From PFJX01 sp963713085 (GTDB lineage: Bacteria > Pseudomonadota > Gammaproteobacteria > Burkholderiales > Thiobacillaceae), in contig CAVQKQ010000010.1 in assembly GCA_963713085.1 (NCBI GenBank), positions 80,047 to 144,046 on the forward strand: a DNA stretch of 64,000 nucleotides, in the 5' to 3' direction. Positions 27,199-36,624 of this stretch are shown here, in pieces. Numbering within the stretch: position 1 is the stretch's first letter; every line of letters starts with the position of its first letter. The notes below the pieces were generated by a model. That model saw nothing but the letters and a program-made list of their open reading frames with translations, searched no databases and was not told the origin of the DNA. The translations under genes and the position numbers were made by a program.

Positions 27199-28311
27199 AT
27201 GCTGGAAACAGCCATCGTCGGCGGCGGACTGTGCGGGCTGGCCCTGGCCTGCACGCTCAAGGCCGGGCCGGGCGGATTCGCCCTGTTCGAGGCCCGTCAG
27301 CGCCTGGGCGGGCGCATCCTGTCCCAGGCCTGTCGCAACGCCGGCATGGCCCTGGACCTGGGGCCCACCTGGTATTGGCCGGACACCCAGCCGCGCATCA
27401 CCCGCCTCATCGCCGACCTTGGGCTGAACGGCTTTCCCCAGCACGACAGCGGCGCCGTCCTCAGACAGACCGACCCCGAAGTCGCTCCCTCCGCCATGGC
27501 GGTGGCGGGCGTGCACAGCGACGCCTGGCGTGTGGAGGGGGGCATGGCCAGCCTGGTCGAGGCCCTGGCGCGGCGCCTGCCCGCCGAGAATATCCACCTG
27601 GACCATGTGCTGACCGGGGTCTCCGATCAGGGAGACCATGTGGAACTGCATTTTCAGAATGGCACCACCCGCCGATCGGTAACGGCCCGCCGGGCGGTGC
27701 TGGCCGTGCCGCCTCGCCTGCTCGACGAGCGGGTGGTGTTTAAACCGGCATTGGACCCTGCCTTGGCCGAGGCCATGCGGGCCAGCCACACCTGGATGGC
27801 GGAACAGGCCAAGGTGGTCATGGGCTATTCCCGCCCGTTCTGGCGCGAAGCCGGGCTGTCCGGCAACGCCTTCTCCCAGTATCCCCAGGCGGTCCTGGCC
27901 GAGACCGCCGATGCCTGCGATGCCGACGGTTCCAGGGCGGCCCTCATGGGTTTTCTGGCCCTGCCGGCCGCATCGAGAACCGCCTTCAAGGCAGGCCTGC
28001 CCATGCTCATGGCCAGCCAGATGGCCCGGTTGTTCGGCGCGGAGGGACAAAACGGCGAAATCCACTATCAGGACTGGGCCGAAGAACCGTTCACCTGCAG
28101 CAGGCTGGATCTGAGTCCGCCCGCCTACCACCCTGCCTATGGCGATCCCGGTCTGCGCCGGGCCTGGTGGGGTGGGCGGCTCCACTTCGGCGCCACGGAA
28201 ACCGCGCGTTACGGCGGGGGCTACCTGGAAGGCGCCCTGGAGGCCGCCGGGCGCATCCGGCAGGACCTCTACGCCCGGGAAGAGCAGGCCATGGTGGAGG
28301 CCGGGCGGTGA
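27199..28311 (+). CDS. Flavin-containing amine oxidoreductase
   Basis: A 370-residue FAD enzyme of the monoamine-oxidase/phytoene-desaturase type: dinucleotide motif GGGLCGL at 8-14, ARQRLGGRI, then DLGPTWYWP and a C-terminal RAWWGGRLHFGATETA FAD-contact segment. The substrate is unknown. I chose ATG 27199 because it precedes the Rossmann strand; the frame is open to 27127. The next FAD gene begins 10 bp after its stop, so both are likely one operon. Confidence 0.85.
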   Translation: MLETAIVGGGLCGLALACTLKAGPGGFALFEARQRLGGRILSQACRNAGMALDLGPTWYWPDTQPRITRLIADLGLNGFPQHDSGAVLRQTDPEVAPSAMAVAGVHSDAWRVEGGMASLVEALARRLPAENIHLDHVLTGVSDQGDHVELHFQNGTTRRSVTARRAVLAVPPRLLDERVVFKPALDPALAEAMRASHTWMAEQAKVVMGYSRPFWREAGLSGNAFSQYPQAVLAETADACDADGSRAALMGFLALPAASRTAFKAGLPMLMASQMARLFGAEGQNGEIHYQDWAEEPFTCSRLDLSPPAYHPAYGDPGLRRAWWGGRLHFGATETARYGGGYLEGALEAAGRIRQDLYAREEQAMVEAGR

Positions 28312-28321
28312 GGGCGGGGCG

Positions 28322-29635
28322 ATGAAGATCATTGTCCTGGGCAGCGGCGTCATCGGCGTCAGCAGCGCCTATTACCTGGCCAAGGCCGGCCACGAGGTCT
28401 GCGTGGTGGATCGCCGCGCGGGCCCCGCCCAGGAAACCAGCTTCGCCAACGCCGGCGAAATCTCGCCCGGCTACGCGGCGCCCTGGGCCGGCCCCGGCAT
28501 GCCGTTCAAGGCCCTGAAATGGATGCTGATACCGCATCCGCCCCTGTTGATCCGTCCCACCCTGGAGGCTGGGCTGTGGCGTTGGCTCGGCGCCGCCTTG
28601 GGCAACTGCACGGTGGCCCGTTACCGGGTCAACAAGGGGCGCATGGTGCGCCTGGCCGAATACAGCCGGGACTGCCTGTCGGAACTTCGGGCCGAGACCG
28701 GCATCCGCTACGACGAGCGGGGCCGGGGCACCCTGCAGTTGTTCCGGACCTGGAAGCAGATGGAAGCCGCCGTCCGGGACACCGAGATCCTGCTGGACTA
28801 CGGCGTGCCCTTCGAACTGCTGGAAGGCGAGAGCTGCGTCCGCTACGAACCGGCCCTGGCGCCGGTGCTGGACAAATTCGTGGGCGCCTTGCGCCTGCCC
28901 GGCGACGAGACCGGCGATTGCTACAAGTTCACCGTGGGCCTTGCCCGGCAGGCCGAGGCCCTGGGGGTGCGCTTCCGCAACAGCACCCGGATCCGAGGCC
29001 TGGCCAGGGACGGCCGGCGCGTCACCGGGGTGCAGACCGAATCCGGCCTGCTCCAGGCCGACGCCTATCTGGTGGCCTTGGGCAGTTATTCGCCCCTGCT
29101 GCTGAGGCCCCTGGGCATCGACCTGCCGATCTATCCGGTCAAGGGTTATTCCATCAGCGTCCCCATCACCGATCCGGCCAGGGCGCCCGAGTCCACCCTC
29201 ATGGATGAAACCTACAAGGTCGCGATCACGCGTCTGGGAGATCGCATCCGGGTAGGCGGCACGGCGGAACTGGCCGGCTACGACCTGCGCCTGCCGGAGG
29301 CCCGCCGGGCCACTTTGAGCCATGTGGTCGGCGACCTGTTTCCCCAGGCCGGCGACCTCGACCGGGCCGAATTCTGGACCGGACTGCGGCCCATGACGCC
29401 GGACGGCACCCCCATCCTCGGGCCCACCCCTTATACCAACCTCTACCTCAACACCGGCCACGGCACCCTGGGCTGGACCATGGCCGCCGGCAGCGGCCGG
29501 GTCCTGGCCGACCTGCTGGGCGGGCGGCTGCCGGACATCGACATGGAGGGCCTGACGCTGGCGCGTTACGGGCGCGCCAAACGGGGTGGGCAGGGCGCCG
29601 AAGCCGGCCAGGATGTCCAGACCGCCAGCCCCTGA
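28322..29635 (+). CDS. dadA: D-amino acid dehydrogenase
   Basis: A 437-residue DadA-type FAD enzyme that oxidises D-amino acids to 2-oxo acids and passes electrons to the respiratory chain. GSGVIG at 7-12, ETSFANAGEISPGYAAPWAGPG, PIYPVKGYSI, WTGLRPMTPDGTPILG and NTGHGTLGWTMAAGSGR are strong family signatures; length fits E. coli DadA (432). No alanine racemase (dadX) adjoins. Same operon as the preceding amine oxidase. Confidence 0.95.
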   Translation: MKIIVLGSGVIGVSSAYYLAKAGHEVCVVDRRAGPAQETSFANAGEISPGYAAPWAGPGMPFKALKWMLIPHPPLLIRPTLEAGLWRWLGAALGNCTVARYRVNKGRMVRLAEYSRDCLSELRAETGIRYDERGRGTLQLFRTWKQMEAAVRDTEILLDYGVPFELLEGESCVRYEPALAPVLDKFVGALRLPGDETGDCYKFTVGLARQAEALGVRFRNSTRIRGLARDGRRVTGVQTESGLLQADAYLVALGSYSPLLLRPLGIDLPIYPVKGYSISVPITDPARAPESTLMDETYKVAITRLGDRIRVGGTAELAGYDLRLPEARRATLSHVVGDLFPQAGDLDRAEFWTGLRPMTPDGTPILGPTPYTNLYLNTGHGTLGWTMAAGSGRVLADLLGGRLPDIDMEGLTLARYGRAKRGGQGAEAGQDVQTASP

Positions 29636-29718
29636 AGCGGCCCGTGCCGGGATGTGGAAACGCTATTGCGGCCGGGCAACTGCGATAATGCCGGCAATCC
29701 CCCTTTCCGCTAAAGACG

Positions 29719-30609
29719 ATGCCCATCCAGTGGTTTCCCGGTCACATGAATTCGGCGCGCAGGAAGGCGGCCGAAACCATGGAGCACATCGATGTGGTGA
29801 TCGAGATCCTGGACGCCCGCCTGCCCGAGGCCAGCAGCAATCCCATGATCAAGGAGCTGCGCCTGTTCCGCCAGCGCCCCTGCCTCAAGGTCCTCAACAA
29901 GGCTGATCTGGCCGATCCGGCGGTGACCAAGGTCTGGCTGGATTTCTACGATAGCCAGGCCGGGGTCAAGGCGGTGGCCGTCTCCGCCAAGAAGCCGGGC
30001 GACGCCGCCCGCCTGCCGGCCCTGTGCCAGGCCTTGGCGCCCCACCGTAACGAGAACTCCAAGCCCCTGCGCATGATGATCATGGGCATCCCCAACGTGG
30101 GCAAGTCCACCCTTATGAACGCCCTGCTCAAGCGGCGGGTGGCCGCGGTGGGGGACGAGCCGGCGGTGACCAAGTCCCAGCAGCGCTTTGAATTGGGGCC
30201 GCGCATGTCCATCACCGATACCCCCGGCCTGATGTGGCCCAAAATCGAGCACGACAGCGACGGCTACATGCTGGCCGCCAGCCACGCCATCGGCCGCAAC
30301 GCGGTCATCGACGAGGAGGTGGCCGTGTTCCTGGCCGGCATCCTGCTGGACCGCTACCCCGATGCCGTCGCCGCCCGCTATGGCGTGCCCGTGGCAGGCC
30401 TGGACGCGGTGGGAGTCGTGGAGACCGTGGCCCGGCGGCGCGGTTGCCTGGTGAAGGGCGGCGGTGGGGTCCCGGACCTGGAAAAGGCCGCCATGATCCT
30501 GCTGACGGACTACCGGGACGGTGTCCTGGGCCGCATCAGCCTGGAGACTCCGGAAAGCCGGCGGGCCATGCTGGAGGAAGTGGTGGAGGGTGGCGGCAAG
30601 GCAGCCTAA
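29719..30609 (+). CDS. ylqF: Ribosome biogenesis GTPase YlqF/RbgA family
   Basis: A circularly permuted GTPase of 296 residues that acts in large-subunit assembly. The G-motif order is permuted: NKAD (G4) at 60-63 precedes the P-loop GIPNVGKST (G1) at 123-131 and DTPG (G3) at 167-170. N-terminal QWFPGHMNSARR is the family hallmark. Convergent with the LysR gene, 18 bp apart. Confidence 0.95.
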   Translation: MPIQWFPGHMNSARRKAAETMEHIDVVIEILDARLPEASSNPMIKELRLFRQRPCLKVLNKADLADPAVTKVWLDFYDSQAGVKAVAVSAKKPGDAARLPALCQALAPHRNENSKPLRMMIMGIPNVGKSTLMNALLKRRVAAVGDEPAVTKSQQRFELGPRMSITDTPGLMWPKIEHDSDGYMLAASHAIGRNAVIDEEVAVFLAGILLDRYPDAVAARYGVPVAGLDAVGVVETVARRRGCLVKGGGGVPDLEKAAMILLTDYRDGVLGRISLETPESRRAMLEEVVEGGGKAA

Positions 30610-30627
30610 TGTCCCGCGCCGGAGCCC

Positions 30628-31536
30628 TCAGGCTTGCCCCGACCGCCATGACGGCTGAGTGAACGCCGTCGCCAGAAAATCCACCAGGCCCCGCACCTTG
30701 CCCGAGAGGTGCTTGCGGGTGGGATAGACCGCATAGATGCCGATCTCTTCTCCCTCCAATTCCGGCAACAGCCGAACCAGGCGGCCATCGGCGAGATCGC
30801 GGCCGATCAGGAAATCCGGTTGCAGGATGATGCCCTGGTGGTCCAGGGCCGCCGCCCTACAGGTATCGCCGTTGTTGGTATGGAAGTGGGGATGGGTGCG
30901 CACGCTCTGAAGGCCGTCCGGCCCTTTCAGGGTCAGGTTGTCGCCAGAGGCGGCATAGCTATAGCCGAGGTATTTGTGCCGGGCCAGGTCGGCCAGGCTG
31001 GCGGGGGTCCCATGGGCGGCCAGATAGCCCGGTGAGGCGCACAGCAGCAGCCGGGTGCTGGCGAGGCGGCGGGACACCAGGGAGGAGTCCGCCATCCTGC
31101 TGATGCGGATGGCCAGGTCGAAGCCCTCTTCCAGTAGGTCCACCACCCGGTCGTTGAGGGTCACGTCCATCTCGACCTCGGGATGGAAGGCCAGGAACGC
31201 CCCCCACAGCGGTGCCAGATGCAGGACGCCGAAGGAGAGGGGGGCGCTGACCCGCAGCAGCCCCGCCACCCTGCCGGTGGCGGATGACACCACGCCATCC
31301 GCCTCCTCCAGGTCCGCGAGGATTTGTTTCGCGCGGATCAGGTAATCGCGCCCAGCCTCGGTCAGGGACAGGCGCCGGGTGGTCCGATGCAACAGGCTGG
31401 CCCCCAGGCGTGTCTCAAGGTCCTGGACAAGGCGGGATACCGCTGTCTTGGAAGCGTGCAGCAATTCCGCCGCCGCGACGAAACTGCCCATGTCCACCAC
31501 GGCGACGAAGGCCTCCAGCTCACGAAATCGGTCCAT
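30628..31536 (-). CDS. LysR-type transcriptional regulator
   Basis: A 302-residue LTTR with a winged HTH at 1-60 (FVAVVDMGSFVAAAELLHASKTAVSRLV) and an inducer-binding domain. It is divergent from the dioxygenase-cytochrome b561-YceI genes across 110 bp that contain repeated TATCC/GGATA half-sites, so it probably controls itself and that block. This arrangement is one I recall from other betaproteobacteria. Confidence 0.93.
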   Translation of the reverse strand: MDRFRELEAFVAVVDMGSFVAAAELLHASKTAVSRLVQDLETRLGASLLHRTTRRLSLTEAGRDYLIRAKQILADLEEADGVVSSATGRVAGLLRVSAPLSFGVLHLAPLWGAFLAFHPEVEMDVTLNDRVVDLLEEGFDLAIRISRMADSSLVSRRLASTRLLLCASPGYLAAHGTPASLADLARHKYLGYSYAASGDNLTLKGPDGLQSVRTHPHFHTNNGDTCRAAALDHQGIILQPDFLIGRDLADGRLVRLLPELEGEEIGIYAVYPTRKHLSGKVRGLVDFLATAFTQPSWRSGQA

Positions 31537-31542
31537 GGAGAT

Positions 31543-31610
31543 TATCCAGAATTACAGGATAGCTAATCACTGTATTACATATTTATCCTGTTATGCATGG
31601 CCAATATAGT
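31543..31610 (+). promoter_or_regulatory. Candidate LysR operator and dioxygenase promoter
   Basis: Within the divergent gap, TATCC (31543-31547) and GGATA (31557-31561) form an inverted repeat, and a third copy TATCCTG lies at 31584-31590, inverted relative to CAGGATA at 31555-31561. TATAGT at 31605-31610 could be the -10 box; the matching -35 position (TTTATC, 31582-31587) overlaps the third half-site. This is inferred from sequence only. Confidence 0.4.
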
Positions 31611-31646
31611 AAGAGCGTCAACCCTGCAACGACCTTGTCACACCTC

Positions 31647-32489
31647 ATGAAACTGCCCACCCTGTTCATCTCCCACGGCGCGCCCACCTTCGCGCTGGAG
31701 CCGGGCCCTGCCGGCCGCGCCCTGAAGGCGTTGGGCGCGGCCCTGCCCAGGCCCGGGGCCGTCCTGGTGATCTCGCCCCATTGGCTCACCGCGGGGCTGG
31801 AGGTCACCACCCATCCCCAGCCGCGGACGCTGCACGATTTCGGCGGTTTTCCCGAGGCCCTCTACGAATTACGCTATCCGGCACCGGGCCAGCCCCAGGT
31901 GGCCGAACAGGTCCTGGCCCGCCTGACGCGTGCCGGCCTGCCCGCCCGGGCCAATCCCAAGCGGGGCCTGGATCACGGTTGCTGGGCGCCCCTCATGCAC
32001 CTGTACCCGGAGGCCGACGTGCCGGTGCTGCAGTTGTCGCTGCCCCTGACCGATTCCCTCGACATCCTTCAGGAAGTGGGACGGGTGCTGGAGCCGCTGC
32101 GGGAATCTGCCGGGCTGCTGATCGTCGCCTCCGGCAGCATCACCCACAACCTGTACGACCTGACCCCCGGCCAGGAAACCCCTTCTGGATACGCAGCAGG
32201 GTTCATGGCTTGGATGGCCCACGCCATCGCCGCCGGGAACCTGGATGCGCTGCGGGACTACCGCCGTCTGGCCCCCAGTGCGGCGCGCGCCCATCCCACC
32301 GATGAACATCTCCAACCCCTGTTCATCGCCATCGGTGCGGCGGGCGTCGACTGGGCCCGTTCCTTCCGCCTGGCTGGCGGCCTGACCTACGGGGTGATCG
32401 GCATGGATGCCTACGGCTTCGGTATTGAAGAGGCCCTGCTGCCGGCATTCCATGCCGCCGCCGAGTCCGGCCAAACCCTTTCCGCCTGA
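31647..32489 (+). CDS. ygiD: DODA-type extradiol dioxygenase (YgiD family)
   Basis: A 280-residue class III (LigB-like) dioxygenase related to 4,5-DOPA extradiol dioxygenase, with Zn/Fe-binding His10 (ISHGAP), His45 (SPHWL) and His110 (LDHGCWAPL). Its natural substrate in bacteria is unclear. ATG 31647 is preferred: it begins the fold, while an open frame extends to 31593. 17 bp before cytochrome b561. Confidence 0.9.
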   Translation: MKLPTLFISHGAPTFALEPGPAGRALKALGAALPRPGAVLVISPHWLTAGLEVTTHPQPRTLHDFGGFPEALYELRYPAPGQPQVAEQVLARLTRAGLPARANPKRGLDHGCWAPLMHLYPEADVPVLQLSLPLTDSLDILQEVGRVLEPLRESAGLLIVASGSITHNLYDLTPGQETPSGYAAGFMAWMAHAIAAGNLDALRDYRRLAPSAARAHPTDEHLQPLFIAIGAAGVDWARSFRLAGGLTYGVIGMDAYGFGIEEALLPAFHAAAESGQTLSA

Positions 32490-32506
32490 GTACGAAGGAG
32501 CGACAA

Positions 32507-33067
32507 ATGGCATACCCGATCGACCCTCCGGCACGTTACACCAGCACCGCAATCGCCTTCCACTGGCTGATCGCCCTGGCCATCGCCGGAACCTTCACCC
32601 TGGGCTTGTACATGAGTGACCTGGCCCTTTCCCCGGACAAGCTGCGCCTGTACAGCTGGCACAAGTGGGTGGGCGTGACCCTGTTCCTGCTGGTCTGCCT
32701 CAGGCTGGCCTGGCGCCTGCTGAATCCCCCGCCCGCATTGCCCGAGCCCATGCCCGGCTGGCAGCGCTTGGCCGCGGAATGGACCCACATCCTGCTGTAT
32801 GTCCTGATGTTCGCGATCCCCCTCAGCGGCTGGCTGATGAGTTCCGCCAAGGGATTCCAGACGGTCTGGTTCGGGGTGCTGCCCATTCCCGATCTGCTGT
32901 CCAAGAGCAAGGTATTGGGGGAACAACTGGAACTGGTCCACAAGGGGCTGAATTTTTTCATGGCATTCCTGGTGGCGGGGCATGCCCTGGCCGCCTTCAA
33001 GCATCACTACCTGGACCGGGACGACGTCCTGCTGCGCATGCTGCCCGAACGCCAGCATCCTCGATAA
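32507..33067 (+). CDS. Cytochrome b561-type membrane protein
   Basis: A 186-residue four-helix b-type cytochrome (PF01292 type) with candidate heme ligands His19, His52, His145 and His159 on opposing helices. It probably exchanges electrons between quinol and a periplasmic partner. GAAGGAGCGACAA gives a strong ribosome binding site. It sits between the dioxygenase and the YceI gene in one likely operon. Confidence 0.93.
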   Translation: MAYPIDPPARYTSTAIAFHWLIALAIAGTFTLGLYMSDLALSPDKLRLYSWHKWVGVTLFLLVCLRLAWRLLNPPPALPEPMPGWQRLAAEWTHILLYVLMFAIPLSGWLMSSAKGFQTVWFGVLPIPDLLSKSKVLGEQLELVHKGLNFFMAFLVAGHALAAFKHHYLDRDDVLLRMLPERQHPR

Positions 33068-33167
33068 GCCCTTCAGCAGGCATTCTGAAGCGGATCTGAA
33101 TCTTTCAGCGACGCGATGTCGCTTCGCACCTATACCCACCTTTTTCGTTGACCAGAGGAATATCCCC

Positions 33168-33740
33168 ATGAAAACCCTAGCCACCCTGTCCCTTGCCTCG
33201 TTTGCATTACTCGCCGCCGGCGTCGTCCTGGCCTCGCCGGAAACCTACAGCCTGGACAACAACCACACCTTCCCCCGCTTTTCCTACAGCCACTTCGGCT
33301 ACTCGACCCAGTTGAGCCGCTTCGACAAGACCAGCGGCACCATCGTCATCGACCGGGCCGCCCGGACCGGCTCCGTGGACGTGACCATCGACACCACCTC
33401 GGTGGATACGGGTTCCCTGCTCAACGAACACATCCAGGGCCCGGATTTTCTCGATACGGCGAAATTTCCCACCGCCACCTACAAGGCCACCCAGATGAAA
33501 TTCAAGGGCGATACCCCGGTCGCTGTCCTCGGCGAACTGACCCTCAAGGGCATCACCAGGCCGGTGATCCTGAAGATCGAGTCCTTCAAGTGCATGCCCC
33601 ATCCCATGCTTAAGCGGGAGGCGTGCGGCGCCAACGCCAGCGCCAGGGTAAAACGCACGGACTTCGCCATGGGCAAGTACGCGCCGTATGTGGGGGACGA
33701 GGTGACCCTGGACATCGCCGTGGAGGCCGTGAAGCAGTAG
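33168..33740 (+). CDS. YceI-family periplasmic lipocalin-like protein
   Basis: A 190-residue protein with a signal peptide (about 1-22) and the YceI beta-barrel that binds isoprenoid-like amphiphiles. Recognisable strands: YSLDNNHTFPRFSYSHFGYS, DVTIDTTSVDTG, LGELTLKGITRPV and ARVKRTDFAMGKYAPYVGDEV. YceI genes commonly follow cytochrome b561, as here. ATG 33168 follows AGAGGAATATCCCC. Confidence 0.95.
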   Translation: MKTLATLSLASFALLAAGVVLASPETYSLDNNHTFPRFSYSHFGYSTQLSRFDKTSGTIVIDRAARTGSVDVTIDTTSVDTGSLLNEHIQGPDFLDTAKFPTATYKATQMKFKGDTPVAVLGELTLKGITRPVILKIESFKCMPHPMLKREACGANASARVKRTDFAMGKYAPYVGDEVTLDIAVEAVKQ

Positions 33741-33865
33741 TCATCCTTTAATCGCTGTCGACGAGGGCCGGCCGATTACGATCAAGCATCCGAACGGCAA
33801 TCCAGCGTCCGGAAACCAGACAGGTTAGGATTTGGCTTCGCCATTCCCAGAAGCCGAGTTAAGTA

Positions 33866-36604
33866 ATGAATTGGTTCAGCAATCTGCTGCGCAAGCCCGC
33901 CGTCAAGCCGTCCCTGCCCCCGCCGACGCGTAAACCCGCCAGGCAAAGCGTCGTCCCGCCGATCGATACCGAAACCCTCCGGAGCGATCTGGCAAAGGCA
34001 GCTGATGACGAGGAGCGCGGCCGGGTCGCCACGGATCTGGGTCGGGCGCTGGCGGGGATGAGGCTGGAACCGCGCAAATCGGACCCGCCCGAAGTTTGGG
34101 TGGCGGCCATATCCCACAATCCGGACAAGGCCCTTGCCCTGGCCTGGCTGGCCGGACTGGCGGGCGATGTCTCGCTGGAGGCGGTGGCGACCCATGGCCG
34201 ATTCGCCGAAGTCCGTCTCGCCGCAGCCCAGACCATCCGGGACCCGGCGGTGCTGGAACGGGTTGCCCAGCACAGCCGCGACAAGGACAAGCGCGTCTAT
34301 CGCCACTGTTCCGAGTCGCTGCGCAAGCGCCGCCAGGCCGATGAGTCGGCCCGCCGGGGCGAGGCCATCGCCGCGGAGCTGCGCGTCCTGCTGAACCAGG
34401 CGCCACTGCCGGTCACCCACCTGCTCGACCTGAAGAAGGAACTGGCCGGCCTGGAAACGGCGGCCGGACCGATGGCGGCCTGCCACGACCTGATGGACCG
34501 GGCCCTGGCCCGCCTGCAGCAGGAGGCCGAGGCCCGCCGCGAACTACAGGCCGGCCAGAACGCGGCGGCCGCATTGTCGGCGGAGTGCCGCGAGGCCGCC
34601 TGGCCGTGGACAGCGCAACTGGACGGCTGGCGCGCGCGCCTGGATGAATTGATCCGGACCCGGGACGGCCTGCCGGCCTGGTTGGCCGGTCAAGCCGGCG
34701 CACGGGGACTGGCGCAGTCGGTGGGCGATATCGAGTCCAGCCTGACGGCACTTGTCGGGGAAAGCGAACGATTCCAGGCGTGCGAGCAATTCCTCGATGC
34801 CCTCGCCGGTGGCATGCCGCCAGACGCCGAAGCCGTTGCCGGCTGGGAGGTCCTGGACAAACCGGAACACCCGTCCGCGCGCATCCCCCTGGAAACCCGC
34901 TGGCATATCTTGCTCGACCTGGCCCCACCGGTCAGCGCTGTCGAGCCGGAGGCCGCCCCCGCCGTGGCGCCAAAGTCACCACCGCGGATCGATCAGGATG
35001 CGCTGCGCGGCCAGTTGGAGGCAATGGAACAGGCCCTGGAGCATGGACACCTGGCCGATGCCGACGCGGCACTGAAGCAAATCAAGGCGCTTGTTGCCGG
35101 CAAAGGTCTGCGCGGCGCCCTGGAAACCCGAATGCAGCATGCCCAGGCGCGGCTGGAACAACTTCATGGCTGGGCACGGTGGGGCACGGTTCAGGCCAGG
35201 GAACAGCTGATCGCAGCCGCCGAGGCATTGCTGGGCGACGGGCGTGAGCCGGACGATCTGGCCAGCGCCATCCACACCCTGCGCGAGGAATGGAAGCGCC
35301 TGAACAGCCACGGACCGGCCGGGAAGGGGCAGTGGGAACGCTTCGATACCACTTTGGAAAAAGCCTATCAGCCCGTGGCCGCCCGGCGCGCCGAGCAGGC
35401 CGCGCGCAATGCCGAGGCCGCCGCGGTCAAGGAGGCATTGTGCGGCGAGTGGGAGGCCGAGCTGGCCGCCATCGTCTGGGAGCACGCGGACTACAAGGTC
35501 GTGGAAGCGCGCCGCCTAGCGATGCTGAAGCAATGGCGCGCCGCGCCCAAGGCCGGTTTTGGTCAGGAACGGGCCCTGCGCAAGCGTTTCGACGCCTTGC
35601 TGGGCAGCATCGACGATCGTCTGGAAGCCGCCCGGCGTGGCGAATTCGAGCGCCGCGAACAACTCATCGCCGCTGCGGAGGCATTGCGGGACGACGCTGA
35701 CCTGGGCCGCGCCATGACCGAGGCCAAGGCATTGCAGGGGCGCTGGCGCCAGGAGGCGACCGGGCCACGCCTGGGCCGGGGCGACGAGCAGGCCTTGTGG
35801 CAACGCTTCCGGGCCGCCTGCGACACGGTATTCGCGCGCCGCGACGCCCAACATGCCGAGCAGTCGGCGCTGCGGGAGGAAATGGAGAAGACGCGCCTGG
35901 GGTTGCTGGATGCCTTCGCGGCGATAGCCGCGGGGAACGACGCCAACGGGATCGAACGCGCCCTGGACCGGTTCCGCACCGACTGGAGCGCCACCGAGAA
36001 GGCTCCCGCCAAGCGGGAACCCGGCAAACGGGCCAAGGGTGAGGCCGAGGACGGATTGGCGGCCCGGTGGCGCGGCCTGCAGCTACAGGCGCAGCAGCGC
36101 ATCGATGCCTTGCGCCAGGAGGCATACCGGGCGCGCTTCGAACACATGGCCCACAAGGCGGCGCTGGCCGAACGCGTCGAGGCGGCGGCGGTCGCCGGCG
36201 AGGCCAGCGACGATGTCATCGCCGGGGCCAGGCGGGAATGGGGCGAATTGCCGCGCCTGCCCGGCAGGCTCGAAGTCCTGCTGGCGGAGCGCTTCGCCGC
36301 GGCGACCGGCGCCGCCCGCGAGGCATTGGCCGCCGGCCTCAAGACCCGGGAGGCCTTGCTGATCGACCTGGAGATCGCCCTCGGCCTGCCCACGCCGGAG
36401 GGCTATGCGGAAGTACGCCGGCAACGCCAGCTGGAACGGCTGCAGATGCGCTTCGGCAATGATTCCTCGGGGCAGGAGGAGGCGGAAACGCTCCTGGCCC
36501 AGTGGTATGCCACGGCCGCGACGCCCGATCCTGCCTGCGAGCGGAGAATAGGCGCCGTGGCGGGCAAGCTCGCAACCCGGGCCGCGCCCGACAACCGCGG
36601 CTGA
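33866..36604 (+). CDS. DUF349 domain protein
   Basis: A 912-residue, mostly helical protein rich in Ala, Arg, Glu and Leu, with several DUF349-like repeats (WKRLNSHGPAGKGQWERFDT, LQGRWRQEATGPRLGRGDEQALWQRFRAAC, etc.) preceded by a HEAT-like N-terminus (about 70-160). DUF349 proteins are cytosolic and of uncertain function; related E. coli YicH/YgiM assignments do not help. Coiled-coil behaviour is likely. Convergent with the OmpA lipoprotein, 20 bp apart. Confidence 0.85.
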   Translation: MNWFSNLLRKPAVKPSLPPPTRKPARQSVVPPIDTETLRSDLAKAADDEERGRVATDLGRALAGMRLEPRKSDPPEVWVAAISHNPDKALALAWLAGLAGDVSLEAVATHGRFAEVRLAAAQTIRDPAVLERVAQHSRDKDKRVYRHCSESLRKRRQADESARRGEAIAAELRVLLNQAPLPVTHLLDLKKELAGLETAAGPMAACHDLMDRALARLQQEAEARRELQAGQNAAAALSAECREAAWPWTAQLDGWRARLDELIRTRDGLPAWLAGQAGARGLAQSVGDIESSLTALVGESERFQACEQFLDALAGGMPPDAEAVAGWEVLDKPEHPSARIPLETRWHILLDLAPPVSAVEPEAAPAVAPKSPPRIDQDALRGQLEAMEQALEHGHLADADAALKQIKALVAGKGLRGALETRMQHAQARLEQLHGWARWGTVQAREQLIAAAEALLGDGREPDDLASAIHTLREEWKRLNSHGPAGKGQWERFDTTLEKAYQPVAARRAEQAARNAEAAAVKEALCGEWEAELAAIVWEHADYKVVEARRLAMLKQWRAAPKAGFGQERALRKRFDALLGSIDDRLEAARRGEFERREQLIAAAEALRDDADLGRAMTEAKALQGRWRQEATGPRLGRGDEQALWQRFRAACDTVFARRDAQHAEQSALREEMEKTRLGLLDAFAAIAAGNDANGIERALDRFRTDWSATEKAPAKREPGKRAKGEAEDGLAARWRGLQLQAQQRIDALRQEAYRARFEHMAHKAALAERVEAAAVAGEASDDVIAGARREWGELPRLPGRLEVLLAERFAAATGAAREALAAGLKTREALLIDLEIALGLPTPEGYAEVRRQRQLERLQMRFGNDSSGQEEAETLLAQWYATAATPDPACERRIGAVAGKLATRAAPDNRG

Positions 36605-36624
36605 CGTGGTCCCGGTGCCGGGGT

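Noticed and set aside
26887..28353. 488-codon minus-strand frame across the amine oxidase
   Set aside because: Antisense to an FAD enzyme with clear motifs; no own features.
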